A stretch of DNA of 64,000 nucleotides from JBBATK01 sp039810585 (lineage in GTDB: Bacteria > Bacteroidota > Ignavibacteria > Kapaibacteriales > NICIL-2): contig JBDHXF010000004.1 in NCBI GenBank assembly GCA_039810585.1, positions 62,001 through 126,000 of the forward strand. Reading direction: 5' to 3'. Below are positions 35,260 to 45,327 of this stretch, piece by piece. A program made the translations under genes and the position numbers. Position 1 is the stretch's first letter, and each line of letters begins with the position of its first letter. Below the pieces are notes generated by a model, which was given only the letters and a program-made list of their open reading frames with translations, was not told the origin of the DNA and ran no database searches.

Positions 35260-38200
35260 TTAACGGATAACCTTGAGCATCTTCGTTTCAACCGGGTTGT
35301 TACCGGCAGTAAAGCGATAGATGTAGCTGCCATTGGCAACCATCTTACCTTGATTGTCCGTTCCATCCCATTGTACGGAACCCGCACCGGCATTGACGTT
35401 ATCATCAACTAAGGTCTTGACAGTATTGCCAAGAATGTCAACGATGTCGATACTGAGGTGTGAAGGTGCTGTAACGTTATAGCTCAATGTGGTACTCTTG
35501 ACACTTTCGTCCATCGGGTTCGGTCCGAATCCGGTGATCGATGCATCGCCGGAAACACCGTCGAATGCGAAAGTAAGTGTGTTCGAGTAGCTTGTTGAAC
35601 CATCCAAGTCAACTTGACGCAGACGATAGCTATAGGTCGAGCCATTAACCACATCGTTGTCGTTGAACTTGTAGTTCAATTGTGCCACTGATGAACCACC
35701 CTTTGCTTGTGTCATGACAAATCCAAGATCTGACCAATTTTGATTGTCATTTGCACGACGCTCAACATAGAATCCCGAATTGTTCTTCTCAGAAGCGGTC
35801 TTCCAAGCTAAGTCGACTGACGCGCTACGCTTGATACCAGTGAATGAAATCAGTTCTACTGGAACTGCCGAATCGTGAGGAGGGGGGCTAAATTTCCGCG
35901 GACCCCATGTACGTTCGCCTAAGTATGGACGAAGCATCGGAATCCAGGTACCACGGGTGTAGGTAGGACCAACACCAACATAACCTTGGTAGTTTAAGTG
36001 GTCATAGCCAACGTTTCCAAGCGTAGGAGCAAAGGCTTGCCACTGACCGCTACGATACGAGTTTTCAAAAGCGAAGCGGTTGTCGTTCAACAATGTACCA
36101 TTACGTGTGTACTTACGGAAACGTTTATCGAGGTACAAGTTGTAGTTCGTTTGACCGGCAATCGGGCTATTGTTATAGTTACCCAATTGGAAACCAGAGC
36201 GAGCACCGGTAGCACCAAGTTCTAAACCTACAGTGCTCAACTGAGCAACTGAAATCCAGTACTCATTCGGTTGCAATACCAATGGAGTATCATAGAGGTA
36301 GGTGGAAATAGTATCCAACTTGTCGGTCAAAGAAATATCATCCAAGCTACGAAGCTTCTTAATGGTTGTACCATTGCGTGGTTGCGAAGCCGGGATGGAC
36401 GACGCATCATCGTACAGAGAGAAGCGAATATTGTTTTCGTCAGCATTCAACGAAGCGAAGTATGCTTGGAAACCATAAATCGTATCCTGAGTTGTAAGGT
36501 TGAAGCGTACAGCGATTGATCCGGAACCGGAACCACCAACATCACCAAATGCCGTTGTTGCACTCCAACCGGAGCTCACATAGCCTAACAGATCCAAACC
36601 TTTGCCAACCAGTGTCTGACCCAACAATTGCTGGGTGTACTGAGGCACTTGATTTTGCTCTGTGGACGGATAATATGAGTATGCTGGCGAGAAACTGACC
36701 GTTGTAACTGAATAGGTAGAATCGTTCAGCGGCTCTAAATCACCACCCGGATAATCCACCTTCGCAGTTACATAGTAATCAGCCGTGTTTTGTCCGGTAT
36801 TCTGTGATTGACGGGCATTCCATGTTGGGAACGGAATCAAGATGTCCTTGTTACCAACCATAAATGGAATCGTTACGCTACGATAGTACACATAGGTCTG
36901 ATCAAGCAAACGACCATTGTCGAAGTTGTTGTCCGGATTGTTTTTCAGATCATCAGGAATAATGCTTACACGAACGGTAAATGCCTGAGCATCACGACCG
37001 GTGTTATTAGCAATACGGCAGGTGATCGGAATTTGTGTTGCCTGGCTAGCAGGTGTTTCAACATAGGGCCATGAGGTGATTACAGACAGAGCTTCGATGT
37101 CGGTAACTTCCGACGGGAAGAGAATACGAATATTCTTAACGAAGAAGTTGTCGTTATCATCGCTCGGACCTGGGTTCCAACCGTGACGGTTACAAGCTGC
37201 TCTCAGGCGGAAACGGAAGTTACGAGCACCATCGTTCGGAGCATTGATAAAGGTATCCGGAATTGGCAAATACACTTTCTTCCATTCGAAGTCTTTACCG
37301 TCATCATATGGATCCGGACGAAGACCTTGTGCTTGTGTGAGTGCTGTATCCTTTACAGCTTCATCATAGCCGCGACGGAAACCACCACCACCAAAGATCG
37401 AGAATGCCGGGTTGTCGGTGATAGCCGATTGGCCGCAGCAGCGTGGGTGCCAGTTCCAAACGAAGTTTGCGCCACCCGGAACTTGAGAAACAACGATGTT
37501 GTTCACTTGATCCAAGCTCGGCTTACCAAATTCAACTAAGAGTTGATCTTGACCGCCACTCTGCGTTCCGCCCGGAGCTTGGTTGGTGAGGATACCGTTA
37601 TAGGTAACACGTGGTTCAGGTCCGATAAGGGTATTATCAGCCCATGCGCGTGGGTAATCCGAGTTCTTTTCTGTTCTGTGGTATGCGAGTGACAACACGG
37701 CATTCAAACGTCCGCGTAAGTCGATCGGGAAGGAACGTAATTCATCACCACCCGGATATGAAGGAGGCTCAGCACCATCAATAACGCGATTCAACAGCAC
37801 AACCGGTGTTCCAAGTTGGAAGTTTGATTTGTTTGCTGCTGCGTACGTACCTCTTGGAGGAGGCGGGTTGTTGGTTGACAAGTCACCGTCACTTACTTCA
37901 CCACCGATGTTCACCCACTTCAAGACGGAAGGCATTGGAGTACCGTCGATAACGTGATACTCACGAATGTCTTCGTTGAAGGAAGTTAGGCGGCGCATAA
38001 CGAACAACGTAAAGGACGTAGTATCGTCAAACGGCCATGCATCCTTGTAACCCTGATCTGTTGAGTCGACCGGCTCTGCAATAATCACAGCTTTGAAGCG
38101 ACCAATTTGATCATCAATAAACTCGTTGGGTTCGAATGGAGGGAATTGAACCTGTACGTATGCATACGGCGGAACACCGTTCGCTGCCGGTGCAGGAGCT

Positions 38201-39969
38201 GTTGGCGAAAACACTGGAGGTGTTGCCGAGCTAAAGGTACCCAAACGGTAACCACCAATGGTATAGTTTGTGTTATCCGAGAAGAAGGAATTTACACGAA
38301 CCAGACGATTGTACACCGTCTTGCCGGTCGCTTGATTAATAATGCGGAAACGCGTGCGGAACTTGACGTTCTGCGGCTGATAGTTCACGCCATTGGGTCC
38401 TTGAATGTCATTCGACAAGTTTTGGAACACAGCGATAGGTGTGATACCGCCGAGGCGAGGATCACCGGCAAGCAACTCAAAATTGTTAACGTTAGCCGAA
38501 GGCACAACAACGGTATAATCAAGTGCTGCATTGGGGTCACGCGGGCGCACACGGTACTCGGTTGTTACTGAGCGAACCGTGTTCTTCCATTGCTTATAAC
38601 AAACAACCAATCCTACGCTCGGTGTTTGATCGTCTTGTTGTGACGTACCCGATGCATAAACCTTCGGTCCGGATTGTTGTGTGTAATAAATCGTGTACTG
38701 CGTATAGCGTGTCGGAGATGCACTTCCATTTTGGGTCAAGGAATTGTAGTTCCAGTGACGAGCTGTTCCGCGTACAGCATTTGTTGTGTTGAAGCGGAAC
38801 ATGTTGGAAGCCGTAAACGGACGGTTGCTGATGAAAGCAACACCTTGGAAGTCTGTATAGTACATGCAGACCGATGAATCCAAACGGTTCATCACGACTG
38901 CGATCGAAGCTTCGATGTAATTGGAGGAGACGCCCGGACGAATGTTTGCCGGATACGTAACTGTACCCCAGGTAGCACCGTTTACATAGGCAGTCCAGGT
39001 TCCCTTTGGAGTAATGTGCTGGAACCAAATGATGAGCTTGTCACCGCTGACAGATCTTTTGTAACGAACTGATGCGAAATCGTCAACCAAGTTGATTGTC
39101 GAATTGTACACCGACATTTGCGTATTGCCCCAGAAAGGCATAATCATCGGTGCGCCGTTTGTATAGTTAGCAACGCCGGAAACACCACCATTGTTAGGAT
39201 TACGCATACCATCGGAAGCATTGCCCGATCCTTCTACAATCGTTCCTGTGCCCGGGGTCTTTCCAAGAGCAACACAGCGGAAACCATAATCGTCAGGTGT
39301 CGGATCTGAAGCTCCGCTCGAACCTTGTTGAGCACGAGTATCTTCAGCTTCCGGATCGTAGTACGAGAATACACCGGTTGATACTTCACGCTGCACGCGA
39401 CTTCCGTCATCACCGTAGAAATAACGGCGGTTGCTCAAACCAATCAAACCATTGGTCGAGACGTAGAAACTGTCGTAACGAATGCCGTTGAAGTAGAATG
39501 GGAATCCAATAGGAATCGGACCCGCAAACGCATTGTCAACCGAGTCCGTACCAAACGCAAACTGTGCGGTATAGGTAGCCGGATTTTGGAAGAACGGTTG
39601 TCCTTCAGGATTACCAACCCAGTAGCTCGTCGGGAACTGATGTCCACCACTGACAATCTTACGCCACGTTTCAGGTTGATAATTCAAATCGACTTCGTTG
39701 TTTGGTTGCAAGAAGCCGTATGGTTTCCAGTACGAATCAGCCTGGTCGTCAGAGTCGACGATGTAATATCCGGTCGAAACAGACGGATCCATCGTGGTCT
39801 TCGTTGGATTGGCTGGTTCTGCACTAAAGTTTCGGGGATATGAACCCGGAGACCCGTTTTTATACAGGTTACTCTTACGCATCGGGTCATTCCCCTTTCC
39901 GCTGTCGCCTGCTGTAGCCTGGACCGCTACACACAGCGCCAACGAAAGAAGTAGCAACTTGAATCTCAT
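35260..39969 (-). CDS. Giant secreted T9SS cargo protein, function unknown
   Basis: 1569 residues from ATG 39969 (GGGGGA four bases upstream). N-terminal signal peptide (RFKLLLLSLALCVAVQATAG). The central ~1200 residues are Asn/Thr/Tyr/Gly-rich beta-strand sequence with no family I recognise. Near the C-terminus an FN3-like stretch (VELISFTGIKRSASVDLAWK, YVERR, SYSNTLTF) leads into a T9SS type-A sorting domain (GPNPMDES, SIDIVDILGNTVKTL, NQGKMVANGSYIYRF, ending KMLKVIR), with a FlgD-like fold. It is probably a large surface adhesin or S-layer-like protein. A possible promoter (TTGACT at 40032-40037, TATAAG at 40005-40010) has a 21-base spacer, so it is weak. Confidence 0.85.
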   Translation of the reverse strand: MRFKLLLLSLALCVAVQATAGDSGKGNDPMRKSNLYKNGSPGSYPRNFSAEPANPTKTTMDPSVSTGYYIVDSDDQADSYWKPYGFLQPNNEVDLNYQPETWRKIVSGGHQFPTSYWVGNPEGQPFFQNPATYTAQFAFGTDSVDNAFAGPIPIGFPFYFNGIRYDSFYVSTNGLIGLSNRRYFYGDDGSRVQREVSTGVFSYYDPEAEDTRAQQGSSGASDPTPDDYGFRCVALGKTPGTGTIVEGSGNASDGMRNPNNGGVSGVANYTNGAPMIMPFWGNTQMSVYNSTINLVDDFASVRYKRSVSGDKLIIWFQHITPKGTWTAYVNGATWGTVTYPANIRPGVSSNYIEASIAVVMNRLDSSVCMYYTDFQGVAFISNRPFTASNMFRFNTTNAVRGTARHWNYNSLTQNGSASPTRYTQYTIYYTQQSGPKVYASGTSQQDDQTPSVGLVVCYKQWKNTVRSVTTEYRVRPRDPNAALDYTVVVPSANVNNFELLAGDPRLGGITPIAVFQNLSNDIQGPNGVNYQPQNVKFRTRFRIINQATGKTVYNRLVRVNSFFSDNTNYTIGGYRLGTFSSATPPVFSPTAPAPAANGVPPYAYVQVQFPPFEPNEFIDDQIGRFKAVIIAEPVDSTDQGYKDAWPFDDTTSFTLFVMRRLTSFNEDIREYHVIDGTPMPSVLKWVNIGGEVSDGDLSTNNPPPPRGTYAAANKSNFQLGTPVVLLNRVIDGAEPPSYPGGDELRSFPIDLRGRLNAVLSLAYHRTEKNSDYPRAWADNTLIGPEPRVTYNGILTNQAPGGTQSGGQDQLLVEFGKPSLDQVNNIVVSQVPGGANFVWNWHPRCCGQSAITDNPAFSIFGGGGFRRGYDEAVKDTALTQAQGLRPDPYDDGKDFEWKKVYLPIPDTFINAPNDGARNFRFRLRAACNRHGWNPGPSDDNDNFFVKNIRILFPSEVTDIEALSVITSWPYVETPASQATQIPITCRIANNTGRDAQAFTVRVSIIPDDLKNNPDNNFDNGRLLDQTYVYYRSVTIPFMVGNKDILIPFPTWNARQSQNTGQNTADYYVTAKVDYPGGDLEPLNDSTYSVTTVSFSPAYSYYPSTEQNQVPQYTQQLLGQTLVGKGLDLLGYVSSGWSATTAFGDVGGSGSGSIAVRFNLTTQDTIYGFQAYFASLNADENNIRFSLYDDASSIPASQPRNGTTIKKLRSLDDISLTDKLDTISTYLYDTPLVLQPNEYWISVAQLSTVGLELGATGARSGFQLGNYNNSPIAGQTNYNLYLDKRFRKYTRNGTLLNDNRFAFENSYRSGQWQAFAPTLGNVGYDHLNYQGYVGVGPTYTRGTWIPMLRPYLGERTWGPRKFSPPPHDSAVPVELISFTGIKRSASVDLAWKTASEKNNSGFYVERRANDNQNWSDLGFVMTQAKGGSSVAQLNYKFNDNDVVNGSTYSYRLRQVDLDGSTSYSNTLTFAFDGVSGDASITGFGPNPMDESVKSTTLSYNVTAPSHLSIDIVDILGNTVKTLVDDNVNAGAGSVQWDGTDNQGKMVANGSYIYRFTAGNNPVETKMLKVIR

Positions 39970-40256
39970 GAGATCCCCCAAAAGGTAGTTAGTGGTACAA
40001 AAATCTTATAGTTGTCGATCGTTTGCTCTTTAGTCAATAATACGATGTTGTTCAAGCTTGTTTCACCTTACAACATGCACTCCCTCTTGTTGATGTTCGC
40101 AACTTCGCTGATACACAGACTGTGTACCGCTCCCCCGAGTTTGCTGAACAGACTCCTTCCCCACATATGAGTTCTATGGAGTAGGTGCAAGTGTAAAGTT
40201 GAGAAATTCTGCTGAAATAATCAAAGAATTTCTTCTCTGATATCATTTTAGCTACG
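39970..40256. other. Intergenic region upstream of the giant T9SS gene
   Basis: 287 bases between purN and the giant gene, both on the minus strand. It must hold the giant gene's promoter and the purN terminator. I see no strong hairpin or gene in it. Confidence 0.4.
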
Positions 40257-40865
40257 TTAATGTGACACAAAACTCTCTAACACGTGTTTTTCCAGGATCT
40301 TGGGGTACAATTCGTGCTCAATTTTTCGGGTCTTTTCCGCTAGACTTTCTATACTCTCACCATAGTCCAGTTGAAACGACGTTTGTGCCAAGATTCGTCC
40401 TTCGTCGTACTGCCGATTCACAAGGTGTATAGTGGCACCGGATTTGTCCGACCCTGCCTCCAACACTGCCTGAAATACACGCTCACCGTACATTCCCTTG
40501 CCGCCAAACTGAGGAAGCAGAGCCGGATGCACGTTGAGAATGCGTGACTCAAACGCGTCGATCACCCGATCCGGAACCTTACGCATGAAGCCCGCCAGAC
40601 ACACGACATCAACCGCGTACTCTGCCAGGTACTTCAAGAGTTCCGTCTCATTCGCTACAGGGTCATCCGCTCTGGCGTGAAGAATACAGCTCTGCACTCC
40701 GTAGCGCTGAGCTACCTGCACAACTCCGGCTGTCTCCCGTGTACTTACAATAAGAACCACACGGTAGGCACAACGCTCAGCGCTTCGTTCATATCGAATA
40801 ATCGCTTCGGCATTTGTACCGGCGCCGGATGCACAAATTGCAACGCGAACAGGTTCGAAACTCAC
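40257..40865 (-). CDS. purN: Phosphoribosylglycinamide formyltransferase
   Basis: 202 residues, a typical length. Third step of purine synthesis: transfers formyl from 10-formyl-THF to GAR. Conserved NVHPALLPQFGGKGMYG with catalytic Asn and His, GATIHLVNRQYDEGRIL with the conserved Asp, and CASGAGTNAEAI for substrate phosphate. It starts with GTG 40865, overlapping the TGA of the 561-residue Rossmann gene by GTGA, so the two are coupled. PurM of the same pathway is at 60608. Confidence 0.95.
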   Translation of the reverse strand: MSFEPVRVAICASGAGTNAEAIIRYERSAERCAYRVVLIVSTRETAGVVQVAQRYGVQSCILHARADDPVANETELLKYLAEYAVDVVCLAGFMRKVPDRVIDAFESRILNVHPALLPQFGGKGMYGERVFQAVLEAGSDKSGATIHLVNRQYDEGRILAQTSFQLDYGESIESLAEKTRKIEHELYPKILEKHVLESFVSH

Positions 40866-42547
40866 CGCTTGATTCTCCCCCCACGCTCCTCGTGATGCAG
40901 TATGAATGCCGCTAATTTGCCTTCGTCAACTTGTGTAAATCCGTCCCAGTAGCGGAGGTCAAACTCATATCGCGAGCCTGTCTCAGACGCATCGATCGAC
41001 TGTAACGACTGCTGAATGGTATGGAGGCGCTTGATCCACGCGTGCATGTTTGGCGACCGCAAGTCAACCCACCCATCGTGACACCATTTATCAAGCGTCT
41101 CCGGATCGACGGCTAGCGACTCAGCTCCTTTTTGCAGCGGAATCAAAACGTGCTCTCCGCGAAGATAATCCCGTCCGTTCGCTAACAAAATCACTAAACC
41201 GACAGAGAGAATCGTCTGCCGCAGTGAATCGTTCGCTCTGATTTGCTCTTGCGCTTTTGCGCTCAAATCTTCCGCCGACATCGCCATTAATTCTTTGGGG
41301 TCGGAGGCAATACAGCCCAGAATGTGAGCCTCATACAACAATTTTGTGAGGCGCGGGGGACCCAGCATCTCAAAGGCAATACTGTGCACTCCATGCTCCG
41401 CTTCCAGTTTATGAAGCTGATCAAGAGCCCGCTGGCGCAATGCACCGCCCCGATAGGTCGGTCCCATCACTGTCGCATCAAGACCCTGAATGATTTCTTT
41501 GCCCGTGTTCCCGCCCATGAGTTCCATCACCACCACGTGGGCTATCTCTTCTGGGGTAACCAATTCCATTTGTCCAATGGAACTCACAGCCTCAAATTCC
41601 GCTCGGGAAAACACGCCGTTTTCGCCTGTATCGATGTAGACAGATTCGAGCGGATTTCCGCTGTGCTCCACACCGCTTGTATCTGCAAAACGGAACTCGG
41701 ACTGCAGACTACGTGCTTCGTTCATGTCTACTCGTTCAAGCGCCTTACCTTTTCTATAGATTTGACCGTACTGAATGGATTTCCACGCTATCGCTGCGCT
41801 CGGTTTCACTTCTTTGATGATGGCTCCTCCCGGCGTACGCGCCATGAGGAAGAGGAGCATCGATTGCGCACCGGCAATGGCCGACTTCGACAACAGCACT
41901 CTCGATGGTTTTTCTTCAGAATGGGTGTAGGGAATATTCAAGCCCATCCCCCCTGTACCACTCGTACCAACCTTCAGATACATGGAACTCGAAGCGTCGC
42001 CTACCGCGCGTTGTACAATCTGGATGTGGCGCACGAGTTGCGGGATGTACAAGGAGGCAAGCAGGCGCTCCACACTCTCATCTTCTAGCGACGATTGCTC
42101 CAGATCTCTTAAAATCGATCGAGATGTCGAGTACACATCCTGGTACGCAATGGCAGTTGCCGTGTTCACACAGTCTATTACCGCATCGGGCTTATACTGC
42201 ATGATAAGGTCGTACAGAGCTTGCCGCTTTAGCACCTCGTCACTCAGGTCGTCCACGATGTCGCGCACGAAGGCTAGTCGAGTTTCCGGATTAGCCAGGA
42301 TGACATCGCGAGGAGTGTCCTTCCACTCTGTACGACTAAAGATATTGCCCCACCAAGGCACGAAGGTATCAGCCGGCAATTCCGGATATTCAGAGCGAAA
42401 TTTCTCTACAACGCTCTGAGCTTCCTGCTCTCGCAGGGAGGTGAGGACGATGCGACGCGGTTGGTGTTTAAGAAGTTTGTGGACGATTGCAGAACCGACT
42501 AGTCCCCATCCACCGAGGACTACTACCGTCGAACCTTTTAGTGTCAT
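40862..42547 (-). CDS. NAD(P)-binding Rossmann-fold protein, unknown function
   Basis: 561 residues. The N-terminal VVVLGGWGLVGSAIVHKLL is a dinucleotide-binding Gly motif of extended-SDR type, and residues ~1-230 fit an epimerase-like fold with Asp-rich DIVDDLSDE. The middle has a conserved-looking KVGTSGTGGMGLNIPYTH. The rest (about 250-561) is unrecognised helical sequence. It is far larger than ordinary SDR enzymes. Its stop is coupled to the purN start, so a role linked to nucleotide or NAD metabolism is possible but not shown. Confidence 0.7.
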   Translation of the reverse strand: MTLKGSTVVVLGGWGLVGSAIVHKLLKHQPRRIVLTSLREQEAQSVVEKFRSEYPELPADTFVPWWGNIFSRTEWKDTPRDVILANPETRLAFVRDIVDDLSDEVLKRQALYDLIMQYKPDAVIDCVNTATAIAYQDVYSTSRSILRDLEQSSLEDESVERLLASLYIPQLVRHIQIVQRAVGDASSSMYLKVGTSGTGGMGLNIPYTHSEEKPSRVLLSKSAIAGAQSMLLFLMARTPGGAIIKEVKPSAAIAWKSIQYGQIYRKGKALERVDMNEARSLQSEFRFADTSGVEHSGNPLESVYIDTGENGVFSRAEFEAVSSIGQMELVTPEEIAHVVVMELMGGNTGKEIIQGLDATVMGPTYRGGALRQRALDQLHKLEAEHGVHSIAFEMLGPPRLTKLLYEAHILGCIASDPKELMAMSAEDLSAKAQEQIRANDSLRQTILSVGLVILLANGRDYLRGEHVLIPLQKGAESLAVDPETLDKWCHDGWVDLRSPNMHAWIKRLHTIQQSLQSIDASETGSRYEFDLRYWDGFTQVDEGKLAAFILHHEERGGRIKR

Positions 42548-42647
42548 TCGTAACGCAGATATTGTAGGTGGCAGCTTCCCGTTTCGTTCCCCCCGAACCT
42601 TCCTCTGCGCCTTTCATCTGTCCTATATCATTGCTCGCTCCGGCAGA

Positions 42648-42690
42648 GATTTTTCTTACCGGCGTGCGAAGCACACCGGTAAGAAAAATC
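42648..42690. terminator. 20-pair hairpin with GAA triloop
   Basis: GATTTTTCTTACCGG...GTGC-gaa-GCAC...CCGGTAAGAAAAATC, one mismatch pair. It follows the PD40-OmpA gene stop (42702) and precedes the Rossmann gene. U-rich and A-rich arms are on the outside, so it is more a very stable palindrome than a textbook terminator. Confidence 0.7.
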
Positions 42691-42701
42691 CACCTTGCGA
42701 A

Positions 42702-44195
42702 CTACTTCAAAATTTTCATTTCTACTCTTCTGTTTTGAGAGCGAGCTTCTTCCGTTGTTCCCTTCACCTTCGGACGCGTTTTTCCATATCCAACAGTGAG
42801 AACACGCTTTTGCTCTATTCCCTGTTGCGTGATGTAGGTCTTTACTGCATCCGCACGACGTTGTGACAGTTGAAGATTATAGTTATCCTCACCAACATCA
42901 TCAGTGTGACCTTCAATCCGAACTCTAATGTCTGGATTCGCCTGTAGGAATTCAACGGCGCGATCTAACTCCGGCATCGACTCATCACTAAGCTCGGCTT
43001 TGTCGGTGTCGAAGAAGATAAGGAGTCGCGTCTCCGCATCATTTGCCAACGGCGTCAGCTTGATGTCGTTATTAACCGTACGCCCTTTTTCAGCCACCGG
43101 AACGTCCACCCTCTCAGAATAGAACACATAGTCCGGACGCGTAGCCGTGATAGAGTAGCTATGACCGGCGTTTAATGTGACGTAGTACTCACCGCTTTGA
43201 TCATCACTGTGTAGGATGGCAACCTTCTGTCTGGTTTTCAAATCCGTTACCACCAGATCAGCACCAAGAGGCTTTCCACTATTGGCGTCTGAAACAATGC
43301 CGTGCATCGTCAAGACTGCGTCCGGCATTTCCGGATTGGGGTCTGCCATGTAAATGTCGATGCCACCTTGTCCTCCGCTTCGATTGGAAGCAAAGTAGGC
43401 CTTTGTAGAATTGGGAACGGCACAATAGTTGTACTCGTCCGCAGATGAGTTGATCGGTGCGCCAATATTTGTCGGGGTCGAATAAGTCCCCGCCTTGTAG
43501 CGGGTCGTATATATGTCAAATCCTCCCTGTCCGCCGGAGCGATTCGACGCAAAGTATAAGGTGGAATTATCGGCTGCGAGCGACGGTGTCAACTCATCAC
43601 TCGAGGTGTTCACTCCGGAACCAACCAACTCGGCTTTGGTCCAATCTTTTCCTCGACGGTGGCACACGTAGATATCCGTACCTCCCGCGCCACCGGAACG
43701 ATCGCTAACAAAGTATAGCGTACTTCCGTCCGGTGATAATGCCGGTTGTGAATCAAAAGCCTCACTGTTGACCTGCGCCCCAAGGTTTCGAACATCCGTC
43801 CACTTGCCGTTTACTTTGCGAGCGGAATACAAATCCGTGCGACCAAAGCCAACAAGACTGTGCTTGTAGGCCGCAAACACGATAAACTGTCCGTCCGATG
43901 TAACTGATGCAGAGCCAGCTTGGATTGCATCGTTAACTTCGGATCCCAAATTCGTTGGTGATGCCCACCCTTGGCCGTCTCGTTCGCACAGCATAATGCG
44001 CTGCGTCTTGTCGTTTTCCTGGGTGAACAATAACAACTTGCCGTCCTGCGCAAGAGCAGGCGCAAAATCGTCCTCAGGACCGTTATACTGAAATGGACTA
44101 ATCACAACTTGTGCATTGCCTTGAACCGATACCTGAGCCCGCAACATCGTACAAAGAAGGAAGGTCAGGACTGCGTAGAATAGAAAGCTTTTCAT
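42702..44195 (-). CDS. PD40-OmpA outer-membrane/peptidoglycan protein
   Basis: 497 residues from ATG 44195, AAGGA upstream. Signal peptide (KSFLFYAVLTFLLCTMLRAQ). Residues ~40-290 hold PD40/WD40-like repeats (ALAQDGKLLLFTQEN, ALSPDGSTLYFVSDRSGG, SLAADNSTLYFASNRSGG, SNRSGGQGGIDIYMAD). Then a carboxypeptidase-regulatory-like fold and a C-terminal OmpA domain (IFFDTDKAELSDES, EGHTDDVGEDNYNLQLSQRR), which binds peptidoglycan. Such proteins link the outer membrane and cell wall and often support gliding/T9SS machinery. Directly downstream (13 bases) of a beta-barrel protein gene. Confidence 0.92.
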   Translation of the reverse strand: MKSFLFYAVLTFLLCTMLRAQVSVQGNAQVVISPFQYNGPEDDFAPALAQDGKLLLFTQENDKTQRIMLCERDGQGWASPTNLGSEVNDAIQAGSASVTSDGQFIVFAAYKHSLVGFGRTDLYSARKVNGKWTDVRNLGAQVNSEAFDSQPALSPDGSTLYFVSDRSGGAGGTDIYVCHRRGKDWTKAELVGSGVNTSSDELTPSLAADNSTLYFASNRSGGQGGFDIYTTRYKAGTYSTPTNIGAPINSSADEYNYCAVPNSTKAYFASNRSGGQGGIDIYMADPNPEMPDAVLTMHGIVSDANSGKPLGADLVVTDLKTRQKVAILHSDDQSGEYYVTLNAGHSYSITATRPDYVFYSERVDVPVAEKGRTVNNDIKLTPLANDAETRLLIFFDTDKAELSDESMPELDRAVEFLQANPDIRVRIEGHTDDVGEDNYNLQLSQRRADAVKTYITQQGIEQKRVLTVGYGKTRPKVKGTTEEARSQNRRVEMKILK

Positions 44196-44208
44196 GGTAA
44201 TTCCTTCT

Positions 44209-45159
44209 TTATAACTTAAACCAAAGACCAACCGTCAATTGCAAACTGTTGAGCATCGCTTTGCTAAAATCAACTTCCGTAGGTGTGATGTTCGTGGGTA
44301 ACCGTACGTAATCGTAGGCCACGAAGTCCGAATGCAATGCCGTAAGCATGTACTGATACCGAAGCTCGAGTGCCAATGCCATGGAGCGGTTGATTGGAAC
44401 TAAATACCCAACACCCGGAACGACGCCAATGCGAAGAGTATTTGCTTTCCCTACGTCGGCATTTGCCGCCGCGGGTGTGATTTGATTGCCTTGGTTGACC
44501 ACGCGCGACATCGACGTCAGCGAATCGGACAACAGATAGGTTTTATCACCATAGGTTGTTGTCCAGAATACGCCCGTTGTATCAAAGGTCATGACATCCG
44601 TGCGCGACCAATCTCCCATTTGGAGTGCAATGGGTATCCCGAGCGATAAAAACAAATGCTCGTCTAAGTTTACCCGTACAGTTGGCTCGATGTTCAGTGC
44701 ATTAACCTTCCAGGTGTACTGAGCTGTGACCGGAGCAGTAAACGCAAAGGAGTTCTGATCGACAGCATCAATCGCTCCGCGTTGTGAATTCGAAAAATTC
44801 TTCGCGTCATACTCCAGTCGAAGCTGCACCGCCACGGTAGGTGATACCGTATAATCAAGCAAGGCTCCCAGAAGAAGCGATGTACCCGATCCTGTTGTGA
44901 GCACGGTTTCCAAAGGTTGGTCTACTCTGGGTTGTAATGCGTATTCCACGTTTTGGGAAAAACTATTGATGTTAATGCCTCCGTAGATACCCAGCGCAAT
45001 AGGAACTTTTTCCGGATGATTCGTCCACGAAAAGGCTGAGCGCTGAGCATCGGTAAGCGGACGTCCGTGAGGCCGTAACACATCCTCTTCTTGAGCTCGT
45101 AAAAAGGGAACGCATACTAATGCGCAAGTGAGAAAAAGCAGCTGAAATCGTAAAAACAT
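44209..45159 (-). CDS. Outer-membrane beta-barrel protein
   Basis: 316 residues from ATG 45159, with GAGGGG in the ribosome binding position. Signal peptide (FLRFQLLFLTCALVCVPFLR, then AQ). The mature protein has alternating beta strands typical of an eight- to twelve-strand outer-membrane barrel (e.g. PIALGIYGGININSF, AVQLRLEYDAK, LALELRYQYMLT) and ends in an aromatic-rich strand (LNSLQLTVGLWFKL), the barrel-insertion signal. Family not named. It is followed after 13 bases by the PD40-OmpA gene, so it may be its partner in the membrane. Confidence 0.82.
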   Translation of the reverse strand: MFLRFQLLFLTCALVCVPFLRAQEEDVLRPHGRPLTDAQRSAFSWTNHPEKVPIALGIYGGININSFSQNVEYALQPRVDQPLETVLTTGSGTSLLLGALLDYTVSPTVAVQLRLEYDAKNFSNSQRGAIDAVDQNSFAFTAPVTAQYTWKVNALNIEPTVRVNLDEHLFLSLGIPIALQMGDWSRTDVMTFDTTGVFWTTTYGDKTYLLSDSLTSMSRVVNQGNQITPAAANADVGKANTLRIGVVPGVGYLVPINRSMALALELRYQYMLTALHSDFVAYDYVRLPTNITPTEVDFSKAMLNSLQLTVGLWFKL

Positions 45160-45327
45160 ACAAATCCCCTCGAATGGTCCTGAGAATACGGCAGGCAGAA
45201 ACGGAGCCGCAGGGGGGCAAATTACATGGCAGGAAACTATAGAACCAAGTCGTAATTTGGTGAGGTGAAAAATAGTTGTCGGGCTTGCGTCGTCATCGAT
45301 GTCAGTCGGGCTTACCATTCTGCCTCT

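Noticed and set aside
40005..40037. Sigma-70 promoter before the giant T9SS gene
   Set aside because: TTGACT and TATAAG are present but 21 bases apart; too weak for a feature.
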